A DNA stretch of 64,000 bases from Clostridium cadaveris. Its GTDB lineage: Bacteria; Bacillota; Clostridia; Clostridiales; Clostridiaceae. The stretch spans positions 934,501 to 998,500 of the forward strand of contig NZ_CP076620.1 of the NCBI RefSeq assembly GCF_020911725.1, read 5' to 3'. This document shows, in pieces, positions 8,783 to 17,268 of this stretch. The notes beneath the pieces were generated by a model that ran no database searches, was not told where the DNA came from, and worked only from the letters and a program-made list of their open reading frames with translations. How positions within the stretch are numbered: position 1 is the first letter of the stretch; each line of letters starts with the position of its first letter. The translations under genes and the position numbers were made by a program.

Positions 8783-8788
8783 AGTTTT

Positions 8789-8880
8789 TGAAAAGAGAAG
8801 CTCATAAAAGCTAAGATATATAAGAACTAGAAACAACCCCCTAAGAACTTACTATTCCCCGTAGTGAGTTCTTAACTTTT
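8789..8880 (+). ncRNA. Candidate small RNA with C-rich (anti-Shine-Dalgarno) loops
   Basis: No ORF is evident here. A 13-bp stem (8842-8854 with 8862-8874, one G-U) closes a seven-base loop UUCCCCG and is followed by CUUUU. Unpaired C-rich segments ACCCCCU lie before the stem and UUCCCCAA after it. Several Firmicute sRNAs such as RsaE/RoxS use UCCCC loops to block ribosome binding sites. A shared 3' end at the trpS-side hairpin (8894-8937) is also possible. The 5' end is inferred from the promoter. Confidence 0.5.
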
Positions 8881-8893
8881 CCCCAACAAGAAA

Positions 8894-8937
8894 AAAACCC
8901 CCCCGTGTATATTATAGACATACACGGAGGGTTTTAT
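8894..8937. terminator. trpS terminator, possibly bidirectional
   Basis: A stem AAAACCC...GTGTAT / ATACAC...GGGTTTT lies directly at the trpS 3' end. A T-run exists on both strands, so it could also stop the sRNA candidate from the left. Confidence 0.8.
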
Positions 8938-9932
8938 TATTGTATAAAGCCTATTTTCTTTTGCATTTTTCTAAGAACTTTTCTAGATACATAGTTTGCT
9001 TTTTCAGCGCCTTTTTTGTATATCTCTTCTAGATAAGTTTTATCCTTTAGAAGCTCTTTCACCTTTTCTTGGATAGGAGACAGTTCTTCTACTATAGCTT
9101 CTGCTACGTCATGTTTTAATTCAGCATAGCCTTTATCTTTATAAGAAGCAGCAACTTCTATTGGGTCAAGCTTTTTTATTACAGCAAGAATATCTATTAG
9201 ATTTTTTACCCCAGGCTGATCTTCAGTATAATTTATAATACCTATACTATCAGTTACAGCTCTGCTTACTTTTCTTCTTATAACCTCTGGTGGATCCATT
9301 ATAAGTATGAAACCATTAGGGTTATCAGCGGATTTAGACATCTTTTTAGAAGGGTCTTGTAAATCCATTATTTTCGCTCCAGCCTTTGGAATATATGCTT
9401 CAGGTATTGTGAAGGTTGGGCTATAAGCGCTGTTAAATCTTTGAGCTATATCACGAGTAATCTCTAAATGCTGCATTTGATCTTTACCAACTGGTACAAG
9501 GTCAGTATTATAAAGCAGGATGTCTGCTGCCATAAGAACAGGATAAGTGAATAATCCTGCAGATACAGAATCTCCAACTCTTTGAGATTTGTCTTTAAAT
9601 TGAGTCATTCTAGATAATTCACCCATGTAAGTTGAGCAGTTTAAAAGCCATGCTGCTTCAGAGTGAGCAGGTACATGGGATTGTATAAAAATAGTATTTT
9701 TTTCAGGGTCGATTCCTGCTGCTATATATATAGCAAGAACCTCTAAAGTTCTGGCTCTAAGATCCTTTGGTTCTTGTCTAACTGTTATAGCATGAAGATC
9801 CACTACACAATAATAGCAGTCATATTGATCTTGAAGAGCTACCCAGTTCTTTAATGCTCCTAAATAATTTCCTAAGGTAAGATTACCAGAGGGTTGAATT
9901 CCACTAAATATAACTTTTTTCTTATCTTCCAT
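8937..9932 (-). CDS. trpS: Tryptophanyl-tRNA synthetase
   Basis: Class Ic aminoacyl-tRNA synthetase charging tRNA-Trp in the cytoplasm. The 331-residue protein shows the family start SGIQPSGNLTLGNYLGAL (HIGH-equivalent GNYLG), AADILLY, VPVGKDQMQHLE and the KMSKS loop (DPSKKMSKSADN). Length is normal. AGGAGG precedes the ATG. Transcription begins at the promoter at 10245-10273 and passes through a T-box leader whose specifier reads UGG. Confidence 0.97.
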   Translation of the reverse strand: MEDKKKVIFSGIQPSGNLTLGNYLGALKNWVALQDQYDCYYCVVDLHAITVRQEPKDLRARTLEVLAIYIAAGIDPEKNTIFIQSHVPAHSEAAWLLNCSTYMGELSRMTQFKDKSQRVGDSVSAGLFTYPVLMAADILLYNTDLVPVGKDQMQHLEITRDIAQRFNSAYSPTFTIPEAYIPKAGAKIMDLQDPSKKMSKSADNPNGFILIMDPPEVIRRKVSRAVTDSIGIINYTEDQPGVKNLIDILAVIKKLDPIEVAASYKDKGYAELKHDVAEAIVEELSPIQEKVKELLKDKTYLEEIYKKGAEKANYVSRKVLRKMQKKIGFIQ

Positions 9933-9977
9933 AAAAAACTCCTCCTAATAAAGTTTTAACTGTAAATTTAAAATATA

Positions 9978-10236
9978 AAAAAGCCCTATGAGATAAAACT
10001 CATAGGGCGTAATAATCGCGGTACCACCTATTTTAACCTGAAAGGTTAACTCTAATAAGATACTAACATATCTATCCTTTATAACGTAAGGTAACGGCTG
10101 ATGCTACTAATAAATTTCACACCGCATCTCAAAGACCCATTCAACTAAAGCATAATTGCTATAATTCCACCACCTATAGCTCTCTGTAAATTTGTTTTTT
10201 AGCCTACTAATTCTTATCATAGATTTTAAGACTCTT
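9978..10236 (-). promoter_or_regulatory. T-box leader of trpS (Trp-specific)
   Basis: On the minus strand the leader opens with AGAGAGCTATAGGTGGTGG. It contains GAA-TGG in the specifier region (TGG at 10137-10139), the T-box motif GGTGGTACCGCG (10017-10028), and ends in a terminator stem GCCCTATGAG/CTCATAGGGC (about 9983-10008) with a T-run. Uncharged tRNA-Trp should stabilise the antiterminator. The codon agrees with the gene controlled. Confidence 0.92.
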
Positions 10237-10244
10237 TGATTATT

Positions 10245-10273
10245 ATAATATGTATTTGATTTGCATTTGTCAA
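10245..10273 (-). promoter_or_regulatory. Sigma-A promoter of the trpS T-box transcript
   Basis: On the minus strand, TTGACA (10268-10273), a 17-bp spacer and TATTAT (10245-10250). It is the same spacing and quality as the lysA leader promoter. Bases 10274-10395 show nothing else that I can support. Confidence 0.75.
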
Positions 10274-10397
10274 TAGCTATAGAGTAATTTTTAAGGAATC
10301 AACAAGAAAAATAATTAAAAAAATTCTTATTAGAAACAGATGACAAAATTTGAAAAATTATTATGCATATAAAAAATATACTCAAAAAATAAAATAA

Positions 10398-10421
10398 CCT
10401 CATGCCATAAGGCATGAGGAA
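10398..10421 (-). terminator. Terminator of the zinc-ribbon gene
   Basis: CCTCATGCC/GGCATGAGG stem with a four-base loop; on the minus strand it is followed by TTATTTT. Confidence 0.8.
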
Positions 10422-10430
10422 TTAAGTCAA

Positions 10431-10592
10431 TTATCTTCTATTGCTCATTTTAGATGCTTTTCTAGCTTTTCTGCACTCTGGGCATCTTACTGGATCGTTT
10501 TCGAATCCTTTTTCTTTGAAGAATTCTTGCTCTCCAACAGTGAATACGAATTCTTTTCCACAATCTTTACATACGATAGTCTTATCTTCCAT
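10431..10592 (-). CDS. Small zinc-ribbon protein
   Basis: A 53-residue protein with two Cys-x2-Cys knuckles, VCKDCGKEF at residues 7-15 and RCPECRKARK near residues 37-46. They frame a VFTVGEQEFFKEKGF core typical of the small probable-zinc-ribbon family in clostridia. The tail is strongly basic, consistent with RNA or DNA contact, but no function is established. AAGGAGG precedes the ATG by a normal distance, and a terminator follows the stop. It is too short for most ORF cut-offs. Confidence 0.85.
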   Translation of the reverse strand: MEDKTIVCKDCGKEFVFTVGEQEFFKEKGFENDPVRCPECRKARKASKMSNRR

Positions 10593-10914
10593 TTTAAAAT
10601 CCTCCTTGATAATATAGCGATAATTTTGGGATAACTTTACTTCCGCTATTCAAGGAAGGACAAGTACCTGAAAATTAACCTATACATAAATTTATTATGT
10701 ATTTATTATAACATAATGGCTAATAAAATCAATAAGTTTATATTACAATTTTATAATATTAAATAAAGATTAAGTAATGGGAAATAATATTAATTTCGAT
10801 AAATTTATGCTGATATTATGAGTTAATTTAGAGAATAGAGGAAATATTATTGATTATAGAATATAAATATTTTAAACTATATTATATATAAAAAATATTG
10901 TAGGAGGGCATAAA
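10593..10914. other. Intergenic region between divergent genes
   Basis: About 320 AT-rich bases between the zinc-ribbon gene and the YajQ-family gene. On the minus side the probable zinc-ribbon leader has a short hairpin, CTTCC/GGAAG around 10640-10658, and a TATAAT-like box near 10707. No ORF with a ribosome site was found. Confidence 0.5.
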
Positions 10915-11409
10915 ATGGCTAGTACATATTCATTTGATGTAGTTTCAGAGGTAAATATGCAGGAAGTTGACAATGCTGTAAACCAATCTTTAAAGGAGAT
11001 TTCTCAAAGATATGATTTCAAAGGAAGCAAATCAGAAATAGAAATAATAAAAGACGAAGAAGTGAAGATAGTTTCTGATGATGAATACAAATTAAATGCA
11101 GTAATAGATATACTAAAGGGTAAGCTTATAAAAAGAGGGGTATCTCCTAAGGCTTTAGAGTTTGGGAAAGTGGAACATGGTTCTCTTGGCAGCGCTAGAG
11201 TAAATGCAAAGATAGTTAATGGAATTTCTAAGGAAAAGGCAAAAGAGGTTGTAGCAGCTATAAAAGACAGTAAGATAAAGGTTCAATCTCAGATATTAGA
11301 TAAACAAGTCAGAGTATCAGGTAAGAACAAAGATGATCTTCAAAATATTATGCAGCTTTTAAAGGAAAAGGATTTTGGAATAGCACTACAATTTACAAAT
11401 TATAGATAG
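10915..11409 (+). CDS. YajQ family nucleotide-binding protein
   Basis: The 164-residue product matches the YajQ/UPF0234 family throughout: it opens with [20 protein letters not shown] and contains [25 protein letters not shown] and [19 protein letters not shown]. Some members bind cyclic di-GMP in other bacteria, while others were reported to bind nucleic acid or nucleotides; which applies here is unknown. Length is normal. AGGAGGG precedes ATG 10915. It stands alone, with a hairpin (ACTCCATGAT/ATCATGGAGT) at about 11434-11473 as likely terminator. Confidence 0.92.
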   Translation: MASTYSFDVVSEVNMQEVDNAVNQSLKEISQRYDFKGSKSEIEIIKDEEVKIVSDDEYKLNAVIDILKGKLIKRGVSPKALEFGKVEHGSLGSARVNAKIVNGISKEKAKEVVAAIKDSKIKVQSQILDKQVRVSGKNKDDLQNIMQLLKEKDFGIALQFTNYR

Positions 11410-11615
11410 AAACTTACTTAAAATTTACATGAAAACTCCATGATATGAAGTATAAAAATCATTATCATGGAGTAGAATCTATAATATAGGGTGAGGTCGG
11501 AATTTAAATAATAAATAGATAAAAAAGTGGATTAAAATAGTTGCTAAAATATTCTGAATATTATATACTAGTATTAATAGATTTTCACCTAAAAAAAACT
11601 TAAGGGGTGGTAAAA

Positions 11616-12038
11616 ATGATAAATGTATTCTGTAACAAGAGAGGTTCAGGTAAAACAAAAGCTTTAATAGATTTGGCTAACCAAAAGATCCATAATGCAG
11701 ACGGGCAAATGGTTTATATTGATGATGACAAAAGACCTATGTATAGTTTGGACAGAAGAATTAGATTTATCACAACTGAAGATTATGAAGTAAAAGACTG
11801 TAATGAATTTTACGGACTATTGTGCGGTATACTTTCGGGAAATTATGACGTTGATATGATATTTGTTGATGGGTTAAACAATATTGTGTCTGGGTCCATG
11901 GAAGATATGGCACATTTATTTTGCAGATTAGAGAGTTTTTGTAAAAAGAACGGCGTGGAAATGTATATAAATTTAAATTCTGACATTTCACAAGAAGGAA
12001 TGCCTGAGTTTCTAAAAAAATATGTGAAGGCAGCCTAG
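11616..12038 (+). CDS. Small P-loop ATPase-like protein, function unknown
   Basis: A 140-residue protein opening with INVFCNKRGSGKTKALIDLA, a clear Walker A motif within the first 20 residues. A hydrophobic strand ending in Asp (VDMIFVDGL, about residues 86-94) is a plausible Walker B. It is too short for a RecA or AAA module and looks like a minimal SIMIBI/deviant P-loop protein. ATG 11616 is preferred over GTG 11607, because AAGGGG lies upstream of both but the spacing suits the ATG. It is flanked by its own terminator and does not form an evident operon. Confidence 0.7.
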   Translation: MINVFCNKRGSGKTKALIDLANQKIHNADGQMVYIDDDKRPMYSLDRRIRFITTEDYEVKDCNEFYGLLCGILSGNYDVDMIFVDGLNNIVSGSMEDMAHLFCRLESFCKKNGVEMYINLNSDISQEGMPEFLKKYVKAA

Positions 12039-12074
12039 AAGGATAAAGTTGAAAATATTATAGGAACTATATGT

Positions 12075-12137
12075 AAAGGTCTACCTAATGAGTGAAAGAA
12101 AGATTTTCATTCAAAAATCAGGTAGACTTTTATTTTT
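12075..12137 (+). terminator. Terminator after the P-loop gene
   Basis: Long stem with outer arms AAAGGTCTACCT/AGGTAGACTTTT and an inner TGAGTGAAA/TTTCATTCA extension, then TATTTTT. Confidence 0.8.
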
Positions 12138-12233
12138 AGAAAATTACTGAATTGTTTCCCTATATAAATGTAAATTCATGTGATATAATAAAATAATTGA
12201 TAAGACTATAGCGAATTTATAGGGAGGTATTAC

Positions 12234-13454
12234 ATGAGAAATGTATATGACATCCTTACGGAAAGAGGATACATAAAACAGTTGACTCACGATAAGGAAA
12301 TAAGAGAATTACTTGAAAAGGAAAAGGTAACTTTTTATATAGGCTTTGACCCTACAGCAGACAGTCTTCATGTAGGACACTTTATAGCTATGATGTTTAT
12401 GGCACATATGCAAAGAGCAGGACATAGACCTATAGCTTTAGTAGGCGGCGGAACAGCTATGATTGGCGATCCTAGTGGAAGAACTGACATGAGACAAATG
12501 ATGACTAGAGAAACTATAGAACATAATGTAAGCTGTATTAAAAAGCAAATGGAAAGATTTATAGATTTCAGCGATGGAAAAGCTATACTAGAAAATAATG
12601 CAGATTGGCTTTTAAATTTAAATTACATAGATTTTATAAGAGATATAGGTTCAGCCTTTTCTGTAAATAAGATGCTTACTGCAGAATGTTTCAAGCAGAG
12701 ATTAGAAAAGGGATTATCATTCCTTGAGTTTAATTATATGTTAATGCAGGGTTATGATTTCCTTGTATTAAATAAGAAATACGGATGTTCAATGGAGCTT
12801 GGTGGAGATGACCAATGGTCTAACATGCTTGCAGGAGTAGATCTTATAAGAAGAAAAGAACAAAAACAGGCTTATGCAATGACTTGCACACTTCTTACAA
12901 CAAGTGAAGGTAAAAAGATGGGTAAGACTCAAAATGGAGCCTTATGGCTTGATCCAGAGAAGACATCTCCATATGAATTCTATCAGTACTGGAGAAATGT
13001 TCAAGATGCGGACGTTAAAAAGTGTCTATCACTCTTAACTTTTGTTCCAATGGATAAAGTTAATGAACTATGTGCTGTAGAAGGATCGGCTATAAATGAA
13101 GCTAAGAAAGTTTTAGCTTATGAAGTTACAAAGCTTATACATGGCGAAGAAGAAGCTAAAAAGGCTATGGAAGCAGCAGAAGCTTTATTTGCAGGTGGAA
13201 ACAATATGAATAATGTTCCTACTGTTGAAGTTTCAAGAGAGAAATTAAATACATCTTTATTAGATATCCTTGCAGAAGGTGGAATAATACCATCTAAAGC
13301 AGAAGGAAAGAGAATCATAAAACAAAATGGTTTATCTTTAAATGATGAAAAAGTTACAGATATATATAGAAACTTAGTAGAAGAAGATTTTACAGATGGA
13401 GTAGCCTTAGTTAAAAAGGGTAAAAAGAGCTATCATAAACTTCAACTAGTATAG
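12234..13454 (+). CDS. tyrS: Tyrosyl-tRNA synthetase
   Basis: Class Ic synthetase charging tRNA-Tyr. The 406-residue protein contains [17 protein letters not shown] (HIGH motif HVGH), the MLMQGYDFL tyrosine pocket, GGDDQWSNM, and KMGKT in place of KMSKS. A C-terminal S4-like RNA-binding part ([17 protein letters not shown]) completes the TyrRS architecture. GGGAGG precedes ATG 12234. An extended -10 box (TGATATAAT, 12181-12189) lies upstream. Unlike trpS and leuS here, no T-box is visible in the roughly 45-base leader. Confidence 0.97.
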   Translation: MRNVYDILTERGYIKQLTHDKEIRELLEKEKVTFYIGFDPTADSLHVGHFIAMMFMAHMQRAGHRPIALVGGGTAMIGDPSGRTDMRQMMTRETIEHNVSCIKKQMERFIDFSDGKAILENNADWLLNLNYIDFIRDIGSAFSVNKMLTAECFKQRLEKGLSFLEFNYMLMQGYDFLVLNKKYGCSMELGGDDQWSNMLAGVDLIRRKEQKQAYAMTCTLLTTSEGKKMGKTQNGALWLDPEKTSPYEFYQYWRNVQDADVKKCLSLLTFVPMDKVNELCAVEGSAINEAKKVLAYEVTKLIHGEEEAKKAMEAAEALFAGGNNMNNVPTVEVSREKLNTSLLDILAEGGIIPSKAEGKRIIKQNGLSLNDEKVTDIYRNLVEEDFTDGVALVKKGKKSYHKLQLV

Positions 13455-13464
13455 TTAAAATCTA

Positions 13465-13510
13465 GGGAGTGTTGCAAAACTATAAAGTATTTGCGACACT
13501 CCCGTTTTTT
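13465..13510 (+). terminator. tyrS terminator
   Basis: A 14-bp stem GGGAGTGTTGCAAA with its complement (one G-U) and a T-run at 13505-13510. Confidence 0.9.
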
Positions 13511-13623
13511 AAATATATATAATTGTGATATAATCTAAATGGATAAAATAACACTTAACTAATGATGCATGGTCTGGGAAATATTTTTAAAAATATATTA
13601 TACATAACGAAAGGTGATAAGAC

Positions 13624-14310
13624 ATGGCTTTATATGCTATTTCAGATCTTCATCTTGCTTTAAATGGTGAAAAGCCTATGGATATCTTTGGCCAGCATTG
13701 GAGCAAGCATGATGAAAAGATAAAAGAAAATTGGATTAAAATAATTAAAGAAGAAGATACAGTTTTAATAGCTGGAGATATATCTTGGTCCATGAAAATG
13801 GAAGAAGGTCTTATGGATCTAGAATGGATTCATAAGCTTCCAGGAAGAAAAATAATATCAAAGGGAAATCATGATTATTGGTGGACTACTATATCTAAAC
13901 TTAGAAATTTATATGAAGATATGGATTTTATACAAAACAATTATTATACATATGAAAATTGGGCTATATGCGGGACAAGAGGATGGATATGTAAAGGGGC
14001 AACTGGTTTTACAGCTCATGATGACAAAATATACAATAGAGAGAATATACGTCTTACATTATCTTTAGAACAGGCAGTTAAGGATGGTTATAAAGATATA
14101 ATTGTTATGATGCATTATCCTCCTAAGTTTAATGAAAATCAGGAAACTTTATATACAGAGACTTTTAAAAAATATGGAGTGAAGAAAGTTATATATGGTC
14201 ATCTTCATGGAGCAGGTTTAAAAAATGCTTTAAATGGTGTCTATGACGGAATTGAATATATCATGACTTCTTGTGACTTTCTAGACTTTAATCCCATTAA
14301 AATATTATAA
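13624..14310 (+). CDS. Metallophosphoesterase
   Basis: Calcineurin-type phosphoesterase of 228 residues. The metal-binding signatures appear in order: AISDLHL (D-x-H), IAGDISW (GD), SKGNHDYWW (GNHD), MMHYPP and GHLHG. Substrate is unknown; the family hydrolyses phosphomonoesters, diesters or nucleotides. The protein has no signal peptide and should be cytosolic. An AAAGGTG site precedes ATG 13624, and a TATAAT-like box lies at about 13529. It is followed 70 bp later by the alarmone synthetase in the same direction, so co-transcription is possible. Confidence 0.9.
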   Translation: MALYAISDLHLALNGEKPMDIFGQHWSKHDEKIKENWIKIIKEEDTVLIAGDISWSMKMEEGLMDLEWIHKLPGRKIISKGNHDYWWTTISKLRNLYEDMDFIQNNYYTYENWAICGTRGWICKGATGFTAHDDKIYNRENIRLTLSLEQAVKDGYKDIIVMMHYPPKFNENQETLYTETFKKYGVKKVIYGHLHGAGLKNALNGVYDGIEYIMTSCDFLDFNPIKIL

Positions 14311-14380
14311 ACTTAGGATAGCCATAAGATAAAGGCATACAAGAGAGGGTAAGAGAAAAACAATAAGAGGGTGAAATATC

Positions 14381-15169
14381 ATGGCAATAATGGAATGGAA
14401 AAGTTTTTTAACACCGTATGAACAGGCTGTAGAAGAGCTGAAAGTAAAACTTAGGGGAATACGAAAAGAATATAGAAGAACGAATGAATATTCACCTATA
14501 GAGTTTGTAACGGGAAGAGTAAAGGAAGTTTCATCAATACTTGAAAAAGCTAATAAATTTAACATTCCTTTAGATAGATTACAATATGAAATGGAAGACA
14601 TCGCTGGTGTAAGAATCATGTGCCAGTTTGTAGATGATATAGAAAAAGTTGTTGAGATAATTAGAGGAAGAAAAGACATGCAGATAATGTATGAAAAGGA
14701 CTATATAGCAAATGTGAAAGAAAGCGGTTATAGAAGCTATCATGTGATAATAAGGTATCCTGTAAATATGGCAGAGGGTACGACAGAAATACTAGCTGAG
14801 TTTCAGATAAGAACTTTAGCTATGAACTTTTGGGCGACTATAGAACATTCATTAAACTATAAGTACAAACAGCAGATTCCTGAGGAGATAAAGCAAAAGC
14901 TTAAAAGTGCAGCTGATGCAGCTCATAGACTTGACGAAGAGATGACAGAAATCAAGGAAGAAATAAAGGATGCACAAAAACTTTTTGAAGTTAAATCTGA
15001 CATAGTATCAAGTATAATGAATAGAATACTTACTTTAAGCTCTTTAAATAAAGTACAAGAAGCATATAGATATGAGGCTAAGCTTAATAAACTTATAGGA
15101 CAGGGAGAAGTATGGGAACTAAACAATCTCCTTGAAGCTGTAAGAAAAGAAGTTGAAAAGTATAGGTAG
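14381..15169 (+). CDS. Small alarmone synthetase (RelQ/RelP type GTP pyrophosphokinase)
   Basis: Makes (p)ppGpp from ATP and GDP/GTP. The 262-residue protein has the RelA/SpoT synthetase core: EDIAGVRIMCQFVDD, KESGYRSYHVIIRYP and EFQIRTLAMNFWATIEHSLNYKY. The HD hydrolase domain and regulatory TGS/ACT domains of long Rel proteins are absent, so it is a synthetase-only enzyme. The C-terminal 90 residues are helical and coiled-coil-like, somewhat longer than the usual RelQ of about 210. GAGGGTG precedes ATG 14381. Confidence 0.93.
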   Translation: MAIMEWKSFLTPYEQAVEELKVKLRGIRKEYRRTNEYSPIEFVTGRVKEVSSILEKANKFNIPLDRLQYEMEDIAGVRIMCQFVDDIEKVVEIIRGRKDMQIMYEKDYIANVKESGYRSYHVIIRYPVNMAEGTTEILAEFQIRTLAMNFWATIEHSLNYKYKQQIPEEIKQKLKSAADAAHRLDEEMTEIKEEIKDAQKLFEVKSDIVSSIMNRILTLSSLNKVQEAYRYEAKLNKLIGQGEVWELNNLLEAVRKEVEKYR

Positions 15170-15227
15170 ATATGTAACCTTTTTGCAATATTTGGCTTTA
15201 AAATTAAGAAATAAATAATACGTAAGT

Positions 15228-15256
15228 AGACCTTGGTGAAGCCAGGGTTTATTTTA
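15228..15256 (+). terminator. Terminator after the alarmone synthetase gene
   Basis: Short stem ACCTTGG/CCAGGGT (one G-U) followed by TTATTTT. Confidence 0.65.
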
Positions 15257-15333
15257 TGTATTTAAATTTTTATCATAACATGATATAATAATTTATATTT
15301 ATAAATAATGATTATTAATAAGAAGGTGTTAGA

Positions 15334-16116
15334 ATGGAAGAGGAAGGTTTAATTATAAAACAGTTGAGAGATAATCCTTTTTCAATAAAGAATATAGATA
15401 GTCCAACAGAAGAGATGAAGATAGCTGCAGTTTCATCAAATCCATCAGCTATTCAGTACATAAAGGAACAATCAAAAAATCTTAGAAAAATTGCAGTAAA
15501 GAAAAATCCAATGACTATAGAGTACATGGAAAACCCTGAAGAAGATATATGTCTTTTAGCGGTTACAGCTTCATGGAATGCTTTAAAACACATAAAGAAT
15601 CCATCAAAAGCCGTCATTGAAAAAGCACTATCTATGAAGGGATGGGCTATACAGTACATTAAAGATGCTTCTGAGGATTTAGAGATTAAAGCAGTACAAA
15701 AGGACTGCGATGCAGTAAAGTATATAAAAAATCCTACAGAAAAGACTCAAATAGAAGCCATAAGAAATTATTGGAGCGTAATAAAGTTTATAGAAAAACC
15801 TTGTTTAAACGCAAAGATAGAAGCTGTAAGGCAGAATGAAGAAGCAATAAGATATATAGATGCTGTAGATGATTATGAGCTTAAGGCTCTTCTAAAAGGA
15901 AATATAAAAATTTTAAAATATATATATGATGATGTAGATGAGAATCTTATAGAAGAAGTTCTAATTGAAAAAATGTGTTGCGAAGAACCAGACAAGGTGT
16001 ATATAAAAAACTTTTTAAATTTGGAAGTCTTAGTTATGAATAAACTTGCCTTTATAAGTGAGTATGGAAGTAAAAAAGTAAAGCAGTTTTCTATGGATTA
16101 CACTTTATCACTATAA
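15334..16116 (+). CDS. 22-residue helical-repeat protein (DUF4116-like)
   Basis: The 260-residue protein carries seven consecutive repeats of exactly 22 residues from about residue 14 to 167, followed by a partial one. A typical unit is NPSAIQYIKEQSKNLRKIAV plus two residues, with AI-YI near the start and A-(VI) near the end. This suggests a solenoid of short helices for protein binding, reminiscent of DUF4116. No catalytic motif or membrane span is seen. It is first in an operon with a MoxR AAA ATPase (starting 22 bp after its stop) and a VWA protein, so it is a plausible adaptor or substrate for that pair. Confidence 0.8.
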   Translation: MEEEGLIIKQLRDNPFSIKNIDSPTEEMKIAAVSSNPSAIQYIKEQSKNLRKIAVKKNPMTIEYMENPEEDICLLAVTASWNALKHIKNPSKAVIEKALSMKGWAIQYIKDASEDLEIKAVQKDCDAVKYIKNPTEKTQIEAIRNYWSVIKFIEKPCLNAKIEAVRQNEEAIRYIDAVDDYELKALLKGNIKILKYIYDDVDENLIEEVLIEKMCCEEPDKVYIKNFLNLEVLVMNKLAFISEYGSKKVKQFSMDYTLSL

Positions 16117-16137
16117 TGAGGAAAGGCGGAAAGAAAA

Positions 16138-17256
16138 TTGAATTTTAATGAAGCATTAACAACAGTAGATTTAATTATTAAAAGCCAGTCTGTTCCTCTT
16201 TTAGTGGGAGAGAGCGGAATTGGAAAGACAGCACTTGCAAAGGAACTTTGCAGAAAAAACTCCTATCATCTTGTAAATATAGATGCTAACCTTTTAAAAG
16301 AAGGTGAAATAGGAGGGCTTCCAACAGTAGAAGAGTATAATACCTATGATAATGGCAGAAACATAAAGGGTAAAAAAACAGTATATGCTATGCATACAAA
16401 GTTTTTAGATATAGAAGAGTATTTGAGAGAGAACCCAGAAAATGAAGTTATGCTTTTTATTGATGAAATAAATAGATGTGACCATAATGTTCAGCAAGAG
16501 CTGATGAATCTTATACTGAATAGAGAAATCAATGGATATCATTTGAAGGAAGCGGTTCATGTAATGGCAGCTATGAACCCATCAAATAAATATGATGCTT
16601 TTGAAGATACAGAGTATGAAGTTGTAGATATGGACGAAGCACAGGAAAATAGGTTTGTATGGGTTTATATGGAGTCAAACTTTAAGGACTGGATAAGCTG
16701 GGGAGCAGAGAAAGGCGATATACATCCTCACATACTAGAGTTTATATCCGTATTTCCTCATTATCTTCATAGACCAAAATCAAAAGAAACGGTGAAGGCA
16801 ACTCCAAGAAGCTGGGAAAGAGTTTCAAAATCTTATAATGTGTATTTAAGCAATAAGGATTCTTATAGTAAAAATATATTCTACAATGTGGTAAAAGGCA
16901 ATGTTGGAGGAGATATAGCGCAGGATTTCATAAGCTACATAAGCGACTACAAGCCTATGCCTCTAAGAGCAGAAGAGTTATTCTCAAATGAAGTCGTGCC
17001 TTCAGATGTAAAAGACATAATACTTAAAGAAGACCACGCAAGACTTTATATAATGGCAAAAAATCTCCTTATGTATCTTGACAAGGAGAATCATAAAGAA
17101 AAGGATATAAATATTTTCAGCAATGTTCTTAAATGCTATCCTGTAGATCTTAGAATATCAATAATGAAGGATATAAGAGCAGATTATAAAGATGGAATTT
17201 ATAAAGAACTTTTAGAGGATGATGACTTCATAAATGCTTTCTTTGAATGTTATTAA
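16138..17256 (+). CDS. MoxR-type AAA+ ATPase
   Basis: The 372-residue ATPase has Walker A VGESGIGKTALAK (about 22-34), Walker B EVMLFIDEINRCDHNVQQEL, and a sensor-1 region AAMNPSNKYDAF, matching MoxR/AAA_5 enzymes that act as chaperones with VWA partners. The start is a TTG at 16138 preceded by AGGCGGAAAG; no nearby ATG fits. It is sandwiched between the 22-residue-repeat gene and the VWA gene (13 bp before it), which supports a MoxR-VWA pair. Confidence 0.9.
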   Translation: MNFNEALTTVDLIIKSQSVPLLVGESGIGKTALAKELCRKNSYHLVNIDANLLKEGEIGGLPTVEEYNTYDNGRNIKGKKTVYAMHTKFLDIEEYLRENPENEVMLFIDEINRCDHNVQQELMNLILNREINGYHLKEAVHVMAAMNPSNKYDAFEDTEYEVVDMDEAQENRFVWVYMESNFKDWISWGAEKGDIHPHILEFISVFPHYLHRPKSKETVKATPRSWERVSKSYNVYLSNKDSYSKNIFYNVVKGNVGGDIAQDFISYISDYKPMPLRAEELFSNEVVPSDVKDIILKEDHARLYIMAKNLLMYLDKENHKEKDINIFSNVLKCYPVDLRISIMKDIRADYKDGIYKELLEDDDFINAFFECY

Positions 17257-17268
17257 AAGGGTGATATA

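Noticed and set aside
12140-12233. T-box leader for tyrS
   Set aside because: The leader after the -10 box is only about 45 bases, with no GGTGG-ACCGCG motif or terminator; the upstream hairpin belongs to the previous gene.
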